From Acidobacteriaceae bacterium (GTDB taxonomy: Bacteria > Acidobacteriota > Terriglobia > Terriglobales > Acidobacteriaceae): a DNA stretch of 64,000 bases. Below, one piece after another: positions 1 to 8,295 of the stretch. The notes beneath the pieces are model-generated. The model was not told the DNA's origin, ran no database searches, and was given only the letters and a program-made list of their open reading frames with translations. A program made the translations under genes and the position numbers. Position 1 is the stretch's first letter; each line of letters begins with the position of its first letter. The stretch is from the NCBI GenBank assembly GCA_030041305.1, contig JASHOC010000204.1:1-64000 (forward strand), read 5' to 3'.

Positions 1-1
1 C

Positions 2-385
2 GAGGAGGCCGAGTTCTTCAGCTTCGGGACCAACGACCTGACGCAGACGACTTTCGGCATCTCGCGCGACGACATCAACAACTTCCTGCCCGCCTATTTG
101 AAGAACGGCATCTTCAAGCAGGACCCCTTCGCCACTCTGGATCAAGCGGGCGTGGGGCAACTGGTGAAAATGGCCACAGCCAAGGGACGCGGCACGCGGT
201 CGAGCTTGAAGGTGGGCATCTGCGGCGAACATGGGGGCGATCCGGAGAGCGTCAAGTTCTGCCACCGGATCGGTCTGAACTACGTGTCGTGCTCGCCCTT
301 CCGTCTGCTTACGGCGCGGCTGGCCGCGGCGCAGGCTGCGCTCGAAGACAAACCTTCGGCCGCGAGCCACAGCGGCTCTCGCTGA
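2..385 (+). CDS. ppdK: pyruvate, phosphate dikinase, C-terminal fragment (cut by window edge)
   Basis: The last 127 residues of PPDK, which interconverts pyruvate + ATP + Pi and phosphoenolpyruvate + AMP + PPi. The frame is open from base 2. The segment carries the PEP-utilising enzyme TIM-barrel signatures [18 protein letters not shown] and, further on, [10 protein letters not shown] followed by [11 protein letters not shown]; in the family the last of these holds the catalytic cysteine. The extreme C-terminus ([13 protein letters not shown]) is unconserved. A strong terminator follows, so the gene ends its transcription unit here. Confidence 0.95.
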   Translation, partial: EEAEFFSFGTNDLTQTTFGISRDDINNFLPAYLKNGIFKQDPFATLDQAGVGQLVKMATAKGRGTRSSLKVGICGEHGGDPESVKFCHRIGLNYVSCSPFRLLTARLAAAQAALEDKPSAASHSGSR

Positions 386-406
386 TGGGGGTGTGGGGTA
401 AAAACC

Positions 407-443
407 GAAGGCGCAGCCGAGTGGCTGCGCCTTCTTTGTCTTT
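407..443 (+). terminator. intrinsic terminator after ppdK
   Basis: A perfect 12-bp stem (407-418 with 423-434) closes a GAGT tetraloop and is followed by a T-rich stretch (TTTGTCTTT). It lies 22 bases after the ppdK stop. The stem is symmetric, so it may also act on the opposite strand for the convergent regulator gene that ends at 499. Confidence 0.9.
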
Positions 444-498
444 GCTTGGTTAGCGGCGGCCCATTCAACCTTGGGGTTACGCCGCGGCTGCAGCTCGC

Positions 499-1911
499 CT
501 ACGCGGTAGCCGTCTCCACCAGGTTCTCCTCGATGCCTGTCTCGGTCTCGGCAAGGCGAATGAGCCGGTGCAGGTAGGCCCGTGAGATGCGCAGGCGGCG
601 CGCCGCCAGGGTTCGATTGCCGTGGTTTTCGCGCACGGCGTTCACGGCCAGCTTGATCTTGTAGTCCTGAAGCTGGCGCTTGAAAGAGCCGGCGGGCTGA
701 TAATCGCCGATGTTCACCACATCGTCGTACGCCGGTTCCTCTTCTTCCACGAGGTTCAAGCACAGATCTTCTGCGCGCACGGTTTTGCCCGGCGCCAGGA
801 TAATCGCCCGCTGCATGACGTTTTCGAGCTCGCGCACGTTGCCGGGCCAGGAGTAATTCTGCAGCATTTCCATGGCTTCTGGCTCGATCGAGTCCATGGG
901 TTTTTGGAACGTCTGCGCATACTGGTGCAGGAAATGGCGCGCGATGGGGGGGATATCCTCCGGCCGGTCCTGGAGCGCCGGCGATTCGATGCGCATGACG
1001 TTGATCCGATAATAGAGGTCTTGACGGAACTTGCCTTCGGCCACCAGCTTGGCCAAGTCCTGGTGGGTGGCGAAAATCAGGCGTGCGCGCAGCGGAATGA
1101 GCTTGGTCGAGCCCAGACGGCTGAACTCCAGTTGTTGCAGGACACGCAACAGCTTCACTTGCGTGAGCAGGCTCAGGTCGCCGATTTCGTCGAGGAACAG
1201 GGTGCCGTCACCGGCCTGCTCGAAATAGCCTTCACGGGCTCCCACTGTGCCCGTAAAGGCGCCTTTCTCGTGGCCAAAGAGCTCGGCTTCGATCAGGGTT
1301 TCGGGAATGGCGCCGCAGGAAACGGCCACAAACGGCTTGTTGGCGCGGGCGCCCAGATTGTGAATGGCGCGCGCGATCAGTTCCTTGCCCGTTCCGCTCT
1401 CGCCCGTCACCAGCACCGCGGCGTTCAGGTTCGTCACCCTGCGGACCAGTTGATAGACGCGTTGCATCTGGGGACTGGAACCGATGATGCGATCGCAGGT
1501 CGCCGGCTCCTCAAGCCGCTGCTGGACGGTGTGCAACTGCCGCTTCAGCGAGGTGGTCTCGCAGGCGCGGTTGAGCATCGTCTTCAGGTCGCGGATGGAG
1601 GGGGGGCGGCGGCAATAAGCGAACGCGCCGGAACGAACCAGTTCGAACGCCGTCGAACGCAGGCTGTCATCGGCCATCACGATGGCGGGAATATTCGATT
1701 CGATGAGCCGTTGCGAGGTCGCCATGCGCTCTTCGAACGAATGGCGATGCGCGTTCAGGTCGAGGATCAGGACATCGCATTCGCCCGTCGAAACCAGGTT
1801 GCTCATCCCCTCTCCGTCCGTTTCCAACCGGACTGAGAAGTCTTTTCCCAAGGCTGAAGAAAGAAGAGGGTGCAAAGTTCGATCTTCCGAATACAATCCG
1901 ATAGTGATCAT
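499..1911 (-). CDS. sigma-54-dependent transcriptional activator with degenerate receiver domain (NtrC family)
   Basis: A 470-residue enhancer-binding protein with three domains. Residues 1-118 form a receiver-like domain with the acidic pair E9/D10 and phospho-acceptor D51, but the conserved lysine position reads CRRPP (R101/R102), so phosphorylation control may be unusual. Residues 140-380 form the AAA+ domain, with Walker A GESGTGKE (170-177), the sigma-54-contacting GAFTG loop (217-221) and the Walker B stretch LFLDEIGD. A Fis-type helix-turn-helix lies at about 425-460. The gene is divergent from the Tad pilus operon, whose promoter region carries a sigma-54-like element, so it is a good candidate pilus regulator. 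The closest functional analogues are PilR/NtrC-type regulators; no cognate kinase is adjacent. Confidence 0.93.
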   Translation of the reverse strand: MITIGLYSEDRTLHPLLSSALGKDFSVRLETDGEGMSNLVSTGECDVLILDLNAHRHSFEERMATSQRLIESNIPAIVMADDSLRSTAFELVRSGAFAYCRRPPSIRDLKTMLNRACETTSLKRQLHTVQQRLEEPATCDRIIGSSPQMQRVYQLVRRVTNLNAAVLVTGESGTGKELIARAIHNLGARANKPFVAVSCGAIPETLIEAELFGHEKGAFTGTVGAREGYFEQAGDGTLFLDEIGDLSLLTQVKLLRVLQQLEFSRLGSTKLIPLRARLIFATHQDLAKLVAEGKFRQDLYYRINVMRIESPALQDRPEDIPPIARHFLHQYAQTFQKPMDSIEPEAMEMLQNYSWPGNVRELENVMQRAIILAPGKTVRAEDLCLNLVEEEEPAYDDVVNIGDYQPAGSFKRQLQDYKIKLAVNAVRENHGNRTLAARRLRISRAYLHRLIRLAETETGIEENLVETATA

Positions 1912-2157
1912 TTGCGCTAGCGAGCTTTCCTCTCGCGATTCTTCGGATGCAGCCGCTCTAGGGGGTACATTGATCGGCTAATGTCCATATCATTCAAGAT
2001 CGGCAGTCGGTTAGCCAATTCCTGATTCGTGTTAGAAAACATGAGCCATTGGTAACACCCGATCACCCAACCGAGGTACTTCTATTGCCGGTCAGACAGT
2101 CTGGTCGGGAAGTTCCGCAGACACTGGAAATTCGCACGCTGGAACAGGGAATTCATA

Positions 2158-2217
2158 ACGAGGAGAAGCGCTCAATAGCTGGAACTCCTCGTCGGAAAAA
2201 CTGAAGCAGTCCTTTTT
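2158..2217 (+). other. hairpin followed by T-run in the long non-coding region (possible terminator or small RNA end)
   Basis: The bases between the regulator start (1911) and tadV (2626) hold no convincing protein gene. Within them, an 8-bp perfect inverted repeat (2158-2165 with 2185-2192, ACGAGGAG/CTCCTCGT) is followed by a short ACTG/CAGT stem and a run of seven T. A second inverted repeat (CGGAAAAA 2193-2200 with TTTTTCCG 2236-2243) overlaps it. It could end a small RNA or leader transcript. No promoter was recognised for such an RNA. Confidence 0.35.
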
Positions 2218-2345
2218 TTCGGTCATTTATCTCCGTTTTTCCGAGCCGCAGAGGATCCCCCAGCCAACGCAGAACAACTTCTTTGCTGGCGGACCGCACG
2301 ACGCTGGTTCAACGGATGACTTGCCCTCCAACATAAGCGTGTATT

Positions 2346-2364
2346 GTAATCATCACAAGATTAC
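2346..2364. promoter_or_regulatory. short inverted repeat, possible protein-binding site
   Basis: GTAATC at 2346-2351 is the exact reverse complement of GATTAC at 2359-2364, with a 7-base spacer, in an AT-richer stretch about 200 bases upstream of the candidate sigma-54 promoter. It is distinct from the TGTATACG sites nearer the promoter. It may be a binding site for a second regulator or for IHF-like bending; nothing else supports a specific role. Confidence 0.3.
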
Positions 2365-2446
2365 TTAAGTGCCATTATTGCTTCCGTTGCGCCGCCGCGA
2401 GGTAATTGACTATTGCCGTCTTGCTGGCCGATCACAGCGCGCCGGG

Positions 2447-2500
2447 GTGTATACGCCGCGTTTCACCGCCGGCCCGCGGGGCGTATACAGCCGTGTACAC
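2447..2500. promoter_or_regulatory. TGTATACG inverted site pair plus GTGTACAC palindrome: candidate enhancer of the tad operon
   Basis: Site A (TGTATACGCC, GTATAC core 2449-2454) and site B (core 2483-2488) share ten identical bases when B is read on the other strand. A related palindrome, GTGTACAC, lies at 2493-2500. The two main sites are centred about 122 and 88 bases upstream of the -12 element of the candidate sigma-54 promoter, the usual distance for an activator's upstream sites. The same arrangement recurs before the first flp gene (cores 18190 and 18232). Confidence 0.6.
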
Positions 2501-2558
2501 TGCCGCCGCGATTAGTCTTTAACTATTTGAATAATAAATACTTATGAGCAACTTGCGT

Positions 2559-2575
2559 TTGGTTGGTCAATTGCT
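2559..2575 (+). promoter_or_regulatory. candidate sigma-54 (-24/-12) promoter of the tad operon
   Basis: GG at 2561-2562 and GC at 2573-2574 are separated by exactly ten bases, and the -12 part reads TTGCT, as in the TGGCACG-N4-TTGCW consensus. The -24 part reads TTGGTTGG and is weaker. Initiation would fall near 2586, giving a leader of about 40 bases that keeps the tadV ribosome-binding site (about 2612-2617) and ATG at 2626. The divergent sigma-54 activator gene supports the reading. Confidence 0.55.
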
Positions 2576-2625
2576 CCTCTTCTCGCAGTTCCCTTCGCGC
2601 TCAGGGGAGCAAAGGAGCACTTGAG

Positions 2626-3138
2626 ATGCACTCGTTCGCATGGTGGCCAACTCTCGTTGTTGTTGGCGTTGCGACCATCACCGACCTGCGCAACCGGCGG
2701 ATTCCGAACTGGCTGGTGCTTCCTTTTCTTGCGGCTGGCGTTGCGGCCTGCGCCTGGATGCACGGCTGGCGCGGCGTTGGCCAAAGCCTGGCTGGCGCTG
2801 GACTCGGTGTTTTGCTTTTTGGTCTTTTCTTTTGGTTGGGCGGTATGGGAGCCGGTGACGTGAAGCTCTGCGCCGCGGTCGGGGCCTGGATCGGCCCCGG
2901 TCAATTATTTATCGCCCTGGTTTTGACCGGACTGGCCGGGGGAATGATGGTGCTGGCCTGGGCTGCCTGGTCAGGATTTCTCAGGGAACTGTTCGACAGC
3001 GCCGGGGACCTGGTTTTTCGACGGAGAAAGCAGCCGGCGGCTGAAGACGAGATCGGCCCGGGCGGCGCCCTACGGCGCAAGATTCCCTACGCCCCGGCCA
3101 TCGCAATCGGCACGCTCATTTCCTTTTTTGCGCGTTGA
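2626..3138 (+). CDS. tadV: TadV/CpaA-type prepilin peptidase (A24 family)
   Basis: A 170-residue polytopic inner-membrane aspartyl protease that removes the leader of Flp-type prepilins. The two catalytic aspartates lie in DLRNRRIPNW (residues about 20-29) and in the GxGD motif GAGDVKL (about 75-81). It lacks the N-terminal methylase domain of PilD, as is usual for the Tad subclass. ATG at 2626 is chosen because AAGGAG stands just upstream; an in-frame TTG at 2563 lies inside the candidate sigma-54 promoter. It is the first gene of the tad operon, and its presumed substrates are the Flp pilins at 18.4-19.3 kb. Confidence 0.92.
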   Translation: MHSFAWWPTLVVVGVATITDLRNRRIPNWLVLPFLAAGVAACAWMHGWRGVGQSLAGAGLGVLLFGLFFWLGGMGAGDVKLCAAVGAWIGPGQLFIALVLTGLAGGMMVLAWAAWSGFLRELFDSAGDLVFRRRKQPAAEDEIGPGGALRRKIPYAPAIAIGTLISFFAR

Positions 3139-3156
3139 AGGGTGGGAGGACGGACC

Positions 3157-4455
3157 ATGTCGACTTTACAGAAAACGAACTACGAATCCTCGACGCACAA
3201 ACACGCCGGGCAGTCCACCTCGTGGGGCCCGTTGAATTTCGACGAGAATCCGTCCCCTTATCTTGTGCCGCAGAGTTCCGAATTTCCGGTTCCTGAGGAC
3301 ATGACGGTCGCCCTTATTGGCCCCGATGAAAAACGACGTGCGGCGGCGGTGAGGGCGATTGCCGACTGCGCCGTGATCGCGGTGCGCGAGTTCCCCTCAT
3401 ATCCGACCGATCGGGAAGACGCGGCCCGGCTGCTCGAGCAGCAATTCGACGTCATCATCATCGATCTCGACAGCGATCCGGAGCCGGCGCTGGAGTTGGT
3501 GGAGAGCATAGGCGGCCAAGGCGCGTCCACGGTGATGGTCTATTCCGCCAACCCCGATCCCGAGCTCCTGGTGCGTTGCATGAGGGCGGGGGCGCGGGAG
3601 TTTCTCGCGGTTCCCGTGGCTCCCGTGGCCATGGCCGAGGCGCTGGTGCGGGCCGCCGCGCGCCGGCCTGCGGCCCGAGCAAGAAAGACCGGAAAACTGT
3701 TGGTCTTCATGGGCGCCAAGGGCGGTGTGGGCGTGACTTCGGTGGCCTGCAACTTTGCCGTCGCCCTGGCCCAGGAGCCAGATCAGAAGACGCTGTTGAT
3801 CGACCTCGACCTCCCTCTGGGGGACGCCGCGCTGAACCTGGGCATCGTCTCGGAGTTTTCCACGGTCAACGCCCTCCAGGCGGTAGATCGGCTCGACGCC
3901 GCGTTTCTCTCCAAATTGCTGGTCAAACACAGCTCGGGCGTTTACGTGCTCGCCGCGCCGGGCAAGTTCCCGCATTTCGACCCTCCCGTCGAAGCCATCG
4001 AAAAGCTGCTCCTTGTGGCTCGCCAGGAATTCGACAACGTGGTGGTGGATGTGGGTTCGCGACTCGACCTCCCGGGCACGGCCCTGTTCTCGGAAGCCTC
4101 CAAGATTTACCTGGTCACCCAGGCCGGCATCCCCGAGCTGCGCAACGCGAACCGCCTCATCAACCAGTTTTTTTCGGCCGGCAATCCCAAGCTCGAAATC
4201 GTCCTCAACCGGCACGAGTCGCGCACCCTCGGCGTGGCCGAGGAGCACATCACCAAGGCGCTCACCCGGCCGGTGCAGTGGAAGATTCCCAACGATCACG
4301 CTCTGGTGCGCAAGATGCAGATCAACGCGACGCCGCTGGTGCTGGGCGATTCGACGATGGCCAAGCTGATCCGGCAAATGGCGCAAGCCATCACTCCGCA
4401 ACAGCCTACGGCGCCGCTCAAGAAAGGAAAAAAGGGCTTCAGTTTATTTGGCTGA
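3157..4455 (+). CDS. tadZ: TadZ/CpaE pilus-localisation ATPase
   Basis: A 432-residue MinD/ParA-like protein that in Tad systems targets the machinery to a cell pole. The N-terminal 150 residues are a receiver-like domain (VIIIDLDSD near residue 100). The P-loop ATPase follows, with the deviant Walker A GAKGGVGVTS (186-195); TadZ proteins typically lack the canonical GKT lysine. The N-terminal 45 residues are low-complexity, and the C-terminus ends in a lysine-rich GKKGFSLFG tail. The ATG at 3157 follows GGGAGGA and lies 18 bases after tadV; a GTG at 3142 is possible. TadA follows after 39 bases. Confidence 0.92.
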   Translation: MSTLQKTNYESSTHKHAGQSTSWGPLNFDENPSPYLVPQSSEFPVPEDMTVALIGPDEKRRAAAVRAIADCAVIAVREFPSYPTDREDAARLLEQQFDVIIIDLDSDPEPALELVESIGGQGASTVMVYSANPDPELLVRCMRAGAREFLAVPVAPVAMAEALVRAAARRPAARARKTGKLLVFMGAKGGVGVTSVACNFAVALAQEPDQKTLLIDLDLPLGDAALNLGIVSEFSTVNALQAVDRLDAAFLSKLLVKHSSGVYVLAAPGKFPHFDPPVEAIEKLLLVARQEFDNVVVDVGSRLDLPGTALFSEASKIYLVTQAGIPELRNANRLINQFFSAGNPKLEIVLNRHESRTLGVAEEHITKALTRPVQWKIPNDHALVRKMQINATPLVLGDSTMAKLIRQMAQAITPQQPTAPLKKGKKGFSLFG

Positions 4456-4494
4456 TGACGATCGATCTCAATATTCGCCAGGGGAAGGCGTGAC

Positions 4495-5775
4495 GTGGAA
4501 CTGCTGAATCTGGAAAAGTACAAAGCGGACATTCATCGGACCCTGATTTCCAAGCTGGATCTCGAGAAGCTCTCCCGGGTCAATTCCGGCCAGGCGCGCC
4601 AGGCCGTCTCGGGGATCGTGAAAGAGATCATCTCGGAGCAGCACGTGCCGCTGAATTACGACGAGCAGGAACGGATTCAAGCCGACTTGCTCGACGAAGT
4701 CTTCGGACTGGGTCCGCTCGAGCCGTTGCTCCGCGATCCGAAGATTTCCGACATCCTGGTCAACGATAAAGACCACGTCTTCATTGAAAAAGGCGGCCTG
4801 CTGCAGAAGGTCAACACCGCGTTTCGCGACGATCGTCATCTGCTCCAGATCATCGACCGCATTGTTTCCCGCGTGGGCCGCCGGGTGGACGAATCGTCGC
4901 CCATGGTCGACGCGCGCCTGCCCGACGGCTCCCGCGTCAACGCCATCATTCCGCCGCTGGCCCTCGACGGCCCCTCGCTCTCCATCCGCCGCTTTGGCAC
5001 CGGGCCCTTGGCCGCCAACCAACTGGTGCAGTTGAAAAGCATTTCGGCGGAGATGATGGAGGTGCTTTCCTCCGCGGTGCGGGCGCGCATCAGCATCCTG
5101 GTCGCGGGTGGGACCGGCGCCGGGAAAACCACCTTCCTCAACATTCTCTCCCAGTACATTCCCAATAACGAGCGGATGGTGACCATTGAGGACGCGGCTG
5201 AGCTCCGCCTGGCGCAGGAAAACATCGTCCGTTTGGAAACGCGGCCACCCAATATCGAGGGCCAAGGCGCCATCCGCCAGCGGCAATTGCTGATCAACGC
5301 GCTGCGCATGCGGCCAGACCGCATCATCGTCGGCGAAGTGCGCGGCGAGGAAGCCTTCGACATGCTGCAAGCCATGAACACCGGCCACGAGGGCTCCATG
5401 ACCACCATCCACGCCAACACCCCGCGCGACGCCATTTCGCGCCTGGAGTCGATGGTGGCGATGTCGAACATGAACTTGCCGGAGAAATCGGTGCGGCAGC
5501 AGATCGCCTCGGCCATCACCATCGTGGTGCAGGCCAACCGCATGAGCGACGGCACGCGCAAAATCACCAGCGTTTCAGAGATCACAGGCATGGAAGAGAA
5601 CGTGATCAGCATGCAGGAGATTTTCAGTTTTCAAAAAAAGGGCATCGGACCCGACGGCCGCGTGATCGGGGTTTTCACGCCCAGTCGGATCCGTCCCCGC
5701 TTCCTTGAAAGGCTGCGCGTCTCGGGCGTGATCCTGCCGCCCAGCATTTTCGAGAAGGAAACTGTGGTGAATTGA
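4495..5775 (+). CDS. tadA: TadA/CpaF secretion ATPase
   Basis: A 426-residue type II/IV secretion-superfamily hexameric ATPase that powers Flp pilus assembly at the cytoplasmic face. An alpha-helical N-terminus (about 1-95) precedes the core. Visible motifs are Walker [10 protein letters not shown] (205-213), an Asp-box [11 protein letters not shown], a Walker B region [15 protein letters not shown] and the His-box [12 protein letters not shown]. Length matches CpaF. Translation starts at GTG 4495 after GGGGAAGG. It sits between tadZ and tadB in the canonical order. Confidence 0.96.
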   Translation: MELLNLEKYKADIHRTLISKLDLEKLSRVNSGQARQAVSGIVKEIISEQHVPLNYDEQERIQADLLDEVFGLGPLEPLLRDPKISDILVNDKDHVFIEKGGLLQKVNTAFRDDRHLLQIIDRIVSRVGRRVDESSPMVDARLPDGSRVNAIIPPLALDGPSLSIRRFGTGPLAANQLVQLKSISAEMMEVLSSAVRARISILVAGGTGAGKTTFLNILSQYIPNNERMVTIEDAAELRLAQENIVRLETRPPNIEGQGAIRQRQLLINALRMRPDRIIVGEVRGEEAFDMLQAMNTGHEGSMTTIHANTPRDAISRLESMVAMSNMNLPEKSVRQQIASAITIVVQANRMSDGTRKITSVSEITGMEENVISMQEIFSFQKKGIGPDGRVIGVFTPSRIRPRFLERLRVSGVILPPSIFEKETVVN

Positions 5776-5811
5776 GCCGGGCCGGAAATTTGGAGAAAGG
5801 AGGGTGGAACG

Positions 5812-6783
5812 ATGGGATTGATCATGGTGCTCGTGTTCGTGGGGGTTTTTGTGGCCATCGCGCTGCCCCTGGCGGCGAGCGCGCTCACGCCTTCGCAGAC
5901 GGCGCGCCAGGCTTTAGCCACCCTGCATTCGGCCCTCGAGAACGAAAGCCGCGAGGCCCGCCAGCAGATCATCGATCTGCGCAAGAACGAAAAGCTCAGC
6001 AGTATTCCCTGGCTGAACCGAAAGCTGCTGAGCCTCGAGGTGGCCCCGCTTCTGCACCGATTGCTCAGCCAGGCGGAACTGAGTTGGAGCGCCGGCCGGT
6101 TGATGGCCATGACCAGCGTCTGTTTCGCCCTTCCGGTCTGCGTCGTTTATCTGCGCGTTGGGCTTTTCCTGCCGGCGCTCGGAGCCGGGGTGGTCCTGAG
6201 CTTTCTGCCCATGGGTTGGGTGCTGTTCAAGCGCAGCCGGCGTTTCGGCAAGTTTGAAAAGGGTTTGCCCGAGGCGCTCGACCTGATGGTGAGCGCGCTC
6301 CGCGCCGGCCACAGCCTGAACGCGGCCATGGGGCTGGTGGGGCGCGAGTGCACCGCCCCCGTGGGTACGGAATTCAATATCTGTTTCGAGGAGCAGAACT
6401 TCGGTCTGGAAATGAAAGTCGCCCTCGACAACCTCCTCGATCGCGTTCCGCTGCAGGATCTGCGCATCGTGGCCACCGCCATCATGATTCAGAAAGAAAG
6501 TGGCGGCAACCTCGCCGAGGTTCTCGACAAGACATCGAACCTGATCCGCGAACGCTTCCGGCTGAAGCGCCAGATAAGCGTGCACACGGCGCAGGGGCGG
6601 ATGACGGGCTGGATTCTGACCCTGGTGCCGGTGGCGCTGGGCATCGTGATGTATTTCGTCAACCCGCAATTGATGAGTGTTCTCTGGCGCCGCTCCATCG
6701 GAATCAAGATGATTTGGGCGGCGGGGATCATGACCCTGATCGGCGGATTCATTATCAACCGCATCGTCGATATCGACGTGTAA
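5812..6783 (+). CDS. tadB: TadB inner-membrane platform protein
   Basis: A 323-residue T2SF/GspF-domain protein, one of the two Tad membrane scaffolds that couple the TadA motor to pilin extrusion. An N-terminal TM lies at residues 2-22, a TM pair at about 100-140 and two C-terminal TMs at about 265-320. The cytoplasmic GspF domain between them has the typical LPEALDLMVSALRAGHSL segment. A strong AAGGAGGG stands upstream of ATG 5812. tadC follows 11 bases later. Confidence 0.93.
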   Translation: MGLIMVLVFVGVFVAIALPLAASALTPSQTARQALATLHSALENESREARQQIIDLRKNEKLSSIPWLNRKLLSLEVAPLLHRLLSQAELSWSAGRLMAMTSVCFALPVCVVYLRVGLFLPALGAGVVLSFLPMGWVLFKRSRRFGKFEKGLPEALDLMVSALRAGHSLNAAMGLVGRECTAPVGTEFNICFEEQNFGLEMKVALDNLLDRVPLQDLRIVATAIMIQKESGGNLAEVLDKTSNLIRERFRLKRQISVHTAQGRMTGWILTLVPVALGIVMYFVNPQLMSVLWRRSIGIKMIWAAGIMTLIGGFIINRIVDIDV

Positions 6784-6794
6784 AGGGGGGAGCC

Positions 6795-7706
6795 ATGGGT
6801 TTTGCGATTCTGACATTTGCGGCGATCTTCCTCCTGATAGGGTGCGGCGGCCTCCTGCTGTTCTATCGCGAGACCATGTTGAAGCGGCTCGCCGAAGCCA
6901 TCGATCCCCGCCCCCAAAAGAAATCGCTGCGCGCGGCGCTGCAGCAAACCGGATTCTCGCTGGGCAACGTGGTGGAGCGGTTCGAGCACATCATGCCCAA
7001 GAGCCAGGCCGAGGTCTCGGTGGTGATGCAGCGGCTCACGCGCGCCGGTTACCGCAACGAGTCGGCGGTCAAGATTTTCTACGGCTGCAAGGTCATCGTT
7101 CCGCTGGCCCTGTGCGCGGTGGCGCTGCTCACCAAGCTGCACGCCTTCAGCCCATTTTTCGTCTATGCCGTCTGCCTCGGTTTGGGCTTTCTGCTTCCCG
7201 ATTTCTGGCTGGGCAAAAAGATCACAGCGCGGCAGAAGCGCCTCCGCCGGGGTCTTCCGGATGTTCTCGATTTGCTGGTTATCTGCATTGAAGCCGGCTT
7301 GAGCATGGATCAAGCCACGGCCCGTTCGACGCAGGAGTTGAGAAAGGCGCAGCCGGATTTGTGCGATGAAATGGGTGTGGTGGTGCTCGAACAGCGCGCC
7401 GGGCGGGCGCGCGCCGACGCCTGGCGCAACCTGGCCGAGCGCACGGACGAGGAAAGCCTGCGCAACCTGGTTTCCATGCTCGTCCAGGCGGAGCAGTTCG
7501 GCACCAGCGTCGCCAAGACCCTCAGGGTGCACGCCGAGACATTGCGTTCGCAACGGGTGCAAATGATCGAGGAGATCGCCGCCAAGACTTCGGTCAAGCT
7601 GGTTTTTCCACTGGTTCTGTTTATTTTTCCGGCTCTGTTTCTGGTCACCTTGGGGCCGTCGATCATTCTCATGGCGGAATCATTCCAGAAGTTCTTCAAT
7701 CACTGA
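6795..7706 (+). CDS. tadC: TadC inner-membrane platform protein
   Basis: A 303-residue paralogue and partner of TadB with one GspF/T2SF domain (LPDVLDLLVICIEAGLSMDQA at about 155-175) flanked by membrane segments at about 2-22, 95-135 and 270-300. ATG 6795 follows GGGGGAG, 11 bases after tadB, so the two are co-translated. The two microprotein genes begin 17 bases after its stop. Their spacing and ribosome-binding sites place them in the same operon. Confidence 0.92.
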   Translation: MGFAILTFAAIFLLIGCGGLLLFYRETMLKRLAEAIDPRPQKKSLRAALQQTGFSLGNVVERFEHIMPKSQAEVSVVMQRLTRAGYRNESAVKIFYGCKVIVPLALCAVALLTKLHAFSPFFVYAVCLGLGFLLPDFWLGKKITARQKRLRRGLPDVLDLLVICIEAGLSMDQATARSTQELRKAQPDLCDEMGVVVLEQRAGRARADAWRNLAERTDEESLRNLVSMLVQAEQFGTSVAKTLRVHAETLRSQRVQMIEEIAAKTSVKLVFPLVLFIFPALFLVTLGPSIILMAESFQKFFNH

Positions 7707-7723
7707 GGAAAGGAGGAAAAGTT

Positions 7724-7819
7724 ATGGACAGCGTCGCCATCGTCCGGGTTGTTGCCGGAGTTCTGTTTGTCGTGGTGCTGGCGTTTCTTGTGCAGCGCCG
7801 CCGCTCGCGGGTGAAGTAG
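7724..7819 (+). CDS. 31-residue single-pass membrane microprotein, copy 1
   Basis: ATG 7724 follows AAAGGAGG at an ideal distance and opens a 31-codon frame: a short polar start (MDSVAIVR), a hydrophobic stretch of about 15 residues (VVAGVLFVVVLAFLV) and a basic tail QRRRSRVK. This is the layout of an N-out/C-in membrane peptide. A second copy lies at 7930 (25 of 31 residues identical by eye), also with its own strong ribosome-binding site. Conservation of the paralogue at protein level, with third-position differences in the DNA, argues that it is translated. I do not recognise the family; a role in Tad platform assembly or stability is inferred from position only. Confidence 0.72.
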   Translation: MDSVAIVRVVAGVLFVVVLAFLVQRRRSRVK

Positions 7820-7929
7820 CGCCAAAGCCGGGCCCGCGCTCTCGGGGTTGCCAGGTCAGCTGGGCTCGTGAGCTGTGCTTTTCGCGCGTGGCACGTAATC
7901 GGGAAGTCTAAGGGAGAGGAGAAATCGCA

Positions 7930-8025
7930 ATGGATCCGGTCACCATTACTCGGGTTGTTGCGGGTGTGGCATTTGTTGTTGTGCTGGTGTTTTTGGTCCA
8001 GCGCCGCCGCACGCGCGTGAAGTAG
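7930..8025 (+). CDS. 31-residue single-pass membrane microprotein, copy 2
   Basis: Tandem paralogue of the 7724 gene: MDPVTITR, then a hydrophobic core (VVAGVAFVVVLVFLV), then QRRRTRVK. It starts at ATG 7930 after GGAGAGGAG and ends in the same AAGTAG context as copy 1. The 110 bases between the copies hold no other frame of note. Differences between the copies are conservative (S/P, A/T, V/T, L/A, A/V, S/T), and the RVVAG core and QRRR-x-RVK tail are invariant. Function is unknown; it lies inside the pilus operon between tadC and the DUF192-PilZ gene. Confidence 0.72.
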   Translation: MDPVTITRVVAGVAFVVVLVFLVQRRRTRVK

Positions 8026-8295
8026 CACTGGAACCGCTTTGAGCGCCGGCGGCGCGGGAGAGTTTCGCGCCCCGGCACAAATTTTAAGCTTCCCCGCAGC
8101 ATCGCCGCGGCGCCTGGCAAGGCGGCCCGCCGAGGGCCTTTGCCTGCGGAGAAGAGAAGGTTTGCCGTTTGGGCGTGTCGCAATCACGAAGGAAAGGGCC
8201 AAGTTATCACGAATGCAAGAACAAAGTTGGCAAGACTCAGCAAAAAACTGGCGGAACCCGCCGCGGCGGGCTTCTGGAGCCGGAAAGGAGGAACC

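Noticed and set aside
622-1836. Open frame of 404 codons opposite the sigma-54 activator
   Set aside because: Shadow of a gene with clear AAA+ motifs; high-GC third positions keep the complement open.
8026-8295. Possible third copy of the 31-residue microprotein
   Set aside because: No RVVAG or QRRR-x-RVK frame and no ribosome-binding site at the right position; only a GC palindrome was found.
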